Assembly: GCA_021817645.1 (NCBI GenBank)
Contig: JAKAGH010000137.1
Span: 1 to 8,076, forward strand
Direction of reading: 5' to 3'
Source: Deltaproteobacteria bacterium
GTDB taxonomy: Bacteria > Desulfobacterota > Desulfobaccia > Desulfobaccales > 0-14-0-80-60-11
Length of the DNA stretch: 8,076 nt
The notes under the pieces are model-generated. The model worked only from the letters and a program-made list of their open reading frames with translations, did no database searches and was not told the DNA's origin. Position 1 is the stretch's first letter. The number at the start of each line of letters is the position of its first letter. Position numbers and translations under genes: made by a program. Below, piece after piece: positions 6,096 through 8,076 of this stretch.

Positions 6096-6797
6096 TCAGA
6101 GACTCCAGAGCAGAAACGGGGAGCCGAAACGGTTGAGCCACTCCCGGCGTTGGCGGTAGTCGGGGAGCGTCTGTTCCACCCGCTGCCAGAAGCGCGCATT
6201 GTGGCTGGGTTCCTGGAGGTGGGCCAATTCGTGAACCACCACGTAGTCCAGGATTTCCGGGGGGAGCAGGATCAGCCGCCAGTTAAAGCGCAGGGCCTCC
6301 TGGGGATGGCACTCCCCCCAGCGGCGCTTCCATTCCCGGAGTTCCACCCGGAGCGCTTTCAGGTCCAGGCCCCGGGCAAAATGCTGGACCCGCTCCCGGA
6401 TCAGCCGGTCCGCCTCCCGGCGGTACCAGGCCTGGAGCAGAGGCCAGGCCGCGGCCGTGGTGCCTGCCTGGACCCGCATCTCGGCCCGGGCCAGTTTCAC
6501 CGGCGTTTTTCCCTGGGCCAACAGGGAAAGTGGGTACGCCCGCCCCAAGAAAAATACTGCGCCTTGCGGCAGCCTGGCCCAGGCGTCCTGGCTGGCCGCC
6601 ACCTTCCGTTTGATCCAATCCTGGTGTTTCAATAAGACCTGTAAAAGCAAATCCCTGGAGGCCCGCACGGGCGCGGCGACGATCACGCGTCCTTCCACCG
6701 TCACCGTCAGGCCGAGGCTGCGGCGGCGCCGGCTTCGTCTCACGGTGACCTCCAGGCCTTCGAACCGCAGGCGCTCCGGCATAGCTTCGGTTCCCAA
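6096..6797 (-). CDS. YgjP-like (DUF45/M48-related) zinc metallopeptidase
   Basis: 233 residues from the chosen TTG (6797); the family is YgjP-like metallopeptidase (PF01863, DUF45). The zinc site is complete: HELAH (two His plus catalytic Glu, residues 189-193) and a third ligand His six residues later in SHNARFW. The family's WG-x-C motif (RRWGEC) and LPPEILDYVVVHELAHL are present, as is PDYRQRREWLN at the end. The N-terminal ~60 residues are the basic beta-rich part (RRSRRRRSLGLTV). No signal peptide is visible, so it should be cytoplasmic. Bacterial members are often annotated as M48 peptidases; in some bacteria they lie beside type I restriction genes, but no such neighbour exists here. 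Start is uncertain: TTG at 6797 has AGGGAG (6805-6810) 7 nt upstream, ATG at 6782 has only GGGA at longer distance, and ATG at 6836 has no ribosome site. Transcribed divergently from the binding-protein gene. Confidence 0.9.
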   Translation of the reverse strand: MGTEAMPERLRFEGLEVTVRRSRRRRSLGLTVTVEGRVIVAAPVRASRDLLLQVLLKHQDWIKRKVAASQDAWARLPQGAVFFLGRAYPLSLLAQGKTPVKLARAEMRVQAGTTAAAWPLLQAWYRREADRLIRERVQHFARGLDLKALRVELREWKRRWGECHPQEALRFNWRLILLPPEILDYVVVHELAHLQEPSHNARFWQRVEQTLPDYRQRREWLNRFGSPFLLWSL

Positions 6798-6857
6798 ATC
6801 AAAACTCCCTGGTTTCGGCTTGATAAAGACCACCATCAATGGTACTAAAAACTCTAA

Positions 6858-6886
6858 TTGAATTTTTTGTGAATGTCCTATATATT
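6858..6886 (+). promoter_or_regulatory. Predicted sigma70-type promoter of the ABC binding-protein gene
   Basis: TTGAAT (6858-6863) and TATATT (6881-6886) are separated by exactly 17 nt, in an AT-rich stretch. Transcription would start near 6893 and give a leader of about 90 nt before the ATG at 6982. Matches are 4/6 and 5/6 to the consensus boxes. Confidence 0.6.
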
Positions 6887-6932
6887 TCTGCGATTAGACG
6901 TTGAAAGGATCGTTTTTGCGAGCAAGTTGCGG

Positions 6933-6949
6933 TCCAGGCACAACCTGGA
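6933..6949. promoter_or_regulatory. Inverted repeat in the 5' leader of the binding-protein gene
   Basis: TCCAGG (6933-6938) and CCTGGA (6944-6949) form a perfect 6-bp dyad around CACAA, followed by TTAATTAA. It lies about 40 nt after the predicted transcription start and 19 nt before the Shine-Dalgarno site. It could be an operator or an mRNA hairpin; there is no T-run for a terminator. Confidence 0.35.
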
Positions 6950-6967
6950 TTAATTAACCTTGGCGGC

Positions 6968-6974
6968 AAGGAGG
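6968..6974 (+). promoter_or_regulatory. Shine-Dalgarno AAGGAGG for the ABC binding-protein gene
   Basis: AAGGAGG, seven bases fully complementary to the usual 16S rRNA 3' end, ends 7 nt before ATG 6982. It fixes this start and predicts high expression. Confidence 0.85.
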
Positions 6975-6981
6975 AGAGAAC

Positions 6982-8076
6982 ATGAAGTGCTGGAAGTACT
7001 ATCCGGTCATTCTCCTGGTAGTTCTTGGGTTGTTGCTCCCGGGAGCGTCCTCTTCGGCGTTGGCGGCCGAAAAGACCATCACCATCGGCTTCACGGCTTC
7101 CCAGACCGGGAAACTCAACGTGGAAGCCATCCGTCAAATCAACGGCTTGAATCTCTGGGTCGAGCAGGTGAACAAGGCAGGGGGTATCAAGCTGCCGGAC
7201 GGCACGGTGCTCAAAGTCGCCGCCAAGTTTTATGACGACGAAAGCAACAAGGACCGGGTGCAGGAATTGTACACCCGCCTCATCAACAACGACAAGGCCG
7301 ACTTCCTGATCAGTCCTTACAGCAGCGGCCTGGCGGACGCCGCGGCGGTGGTGGCCCAGCAGAACAAAAAAATCATGATCACTGCCGGCGCCTCCTCGGA
7401 CTCCACCCATTTCAAGGGCTTTTCCCTGGTTTACATGACTTATACTCCGGCGTCCCGCTATCTGGCCGGCGCGGTCGACATGTTGACCAGCCTGGACCCC
7501 AAGGCCAAGAAGATCGCCATCATTCATGAAAAAGACAAGTTTTCCACCGATTCGGTGAACGGCCTGCGCAAATACGCCGAAAGCAAAGGCTTCCAGGTGC
7601 CCATGTTTGAGGGTTACGACAGCGGCACCACCGATTTCGCCCCCTTCATCAACAAGATCCCCGCGGGCGTCGATGCGGTCATGGGTGGCGGCCATTTCGC
7701 GGACACCACCACCTTCGCCCGGCAGCTCTATGAGAAGAAGTTAAAGACCAAAATGATCGCCCTACTGGTGGCCCCGCCGGAGCCGAAATTCGCCGAGCTG
7801 GGGGACGCCTGCATCTGTGTGACCGGTTCCAGCCAGTGGGAGCCGGTGGCCAAATACAGCCCCGAAGCGGCCAAAGCCCAGAACGTGGCCTGGTTCGGCC
7901 CCACTGTCGCCGATTTCCTCAAGGCCTATAAGGCCAAATACGGCAACGAAGAGCCCTCCTACCACAGCGCCGGGGGCTACGCCGCGGGCCTGATCCTGCA
8001 AAACGCCATCATGAAGGCCGGGTCCACCGACACGGATAAGGTCAAGGCCGCGTTGGACGGGACAGATATGTACACC
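6982..8076 (+). CDS. Branched-chain amino acid-type ABC transporter substrate-binding protein (3' end outside window)
   Basis: The frame is open from ATG 6982 to the window end, giving 365 residues of a family that usually has about 400-430. Residues 1-29 are a signal peptide (MKCWKYY, hydrophobic LLVVLGLLL, then SALAA before EKT) cut by signal peptidase I; there is no lipobox. The mature protein begins ITIGFTASQTGKLNVEA, the first strand of a LivJ/LivK-like fold (Peripla_BP_6, PF13458). It continues with LWVEQVNKAGGI, FYDDESNKDRVQELYTRLI, SPYSSGLADAAAVVAQ, ITAGASSDST (ligand-loop region), KKIAIIHEKDKFSTDSVNGLRKYAESKGF, VDAVMGGGHFADTTTFARQL and a late SYHSAGGYAAGLILQNAI segment. It would capture a small ligand, typically an amino acid or related acid, in the periplasm for a LivHMGF-type importer whose genes should follow outside the window. 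Ligand not predictable from sequence. C277 and C279 make an unusual C-x-C in the second lobe. A strong ribosome site and a sigma70-type promoter precede it. Confidence 0.93.
   Translation, partial: MKCWKYYPVILLVVLGLLLPGASSSALAAEKTITIGFTASQTGKLNVEAIRQINGLNLWVEQVNKAGGIKLPDGTVLKVAAKFYDDESNKDRVQELYTRLINNDKADFLISPYSSGLADAAAVVAQQNKKIMITAGASSDSTHFKGFSLVYMTYTPASRYLAGAVDMLTSLDPKAKKIAIIHEKDKFSTDSVNGLRKYAESKGFQVPMFEGYDSGTTDFAPFINKIPAGVDAVMGGGHFADTTTFARQLYEKKLKTKMIALLVAPPEPKFAELGDACICVTGSSQWEPVAKYSPEAAKAQNVAWFGPTVADFLKAYKAKYGNEEPSYHSAGGYAAGLILQNAIMKAGSTDTDKVKAALDGTDMYT

Noticed and set aside
5938..6141. Minus-strand frame containing the peptide CHSEGAKRPKNL
   Set aside because: It is the known spurious translation of an interspersed palindromic repeat and not a gene.
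3078..6935. Shared 10-mer TTGCGGTCCA at 3078 and 6926
   Set aside because: Flanks do not match and the two places have no common context; chance similarity.
6799..7695. Long minus-strand open frame of 298 codons
   Set aside because: It is antisense to the well-supported binding-protein gene, resembles no family, is low-complexity in composition and has no ribosome site; it reflects GC-rich third positions.
1..8076. Defence island, CRISPR array, tRNA/rRNA, toxin-antitoxin pair or transposase
   Set aside because: No direct-repeat array, no cloverleaf or rRNA segment, no small antitoxin-like partner beside the ATPase, and no transposase motif was seen on either strand.

Overview
The window reads as chromosomal DNA of a GC-rich Gram-negative bacterium. 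An outer-membrane barrel, a FecR-domain protein, a LIV-type periplasmic binding protein, Kup and a cytidylate-kinase-like protein together point to Desulfobacterota (old Deltaproteobacteria, for example the Desulfobacca/Syntrophobacter side). That lineage is an inference from gene content and style; no marker gene is present to prove it.

Layout, left to right. (1) Positions 1-1484, plus strand: the 3' end of an outer-membrane beta-barrel protein, a 53-bp double-hairpin interspersed repeat, then a secreted FecR-domain protein with a proline-rich tail. These two look like one cell-envelope unit. (2) Positions 1485-3134: a visibly AT-richer patch with a solitary minus-strand AAA_14/DUF4143 ATPase. 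Its flanks drop to about 25-32% G+C in single 60-base lines, against about 65% in a line of the neighbouring kup gene, so it looks like an acquired islet. (3) Positions 3135-5670, minus strand: a two-gene operon of a cytidylate-kinase-like protein followed after 7 nt by a full-length Kup potassium transporter. (4) Positions 5671-6095: a long intergenic region that is the kinase-kup leader on one side and holds two interspersed palindromic repeats on the other. (5) Positions 6096-6797, minus strand: a YgjP/DUF45-type zinc metallopeptidase. (6) Positions 6840-8076: a divergent intergenic region with a good sigma70-type promoter and a small inverted repeat, followed by a plus-strand branched-chain-amino-acid-type ABC substrate-binding protein that runs off the window.

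Most genes are recognisable families. No defence system, CRISPR array, tRNA, rRNA or complete insertion sequence was seen. The most interesting arrangement is the pairing of Kup with a nucleotide-kinase-like protein whose P-loop has lost the usual lysine and Ser/Thr, which suggests a regulatory or sensing partner for potassium uptake. That is a hypothesis, not a demonstrated system.
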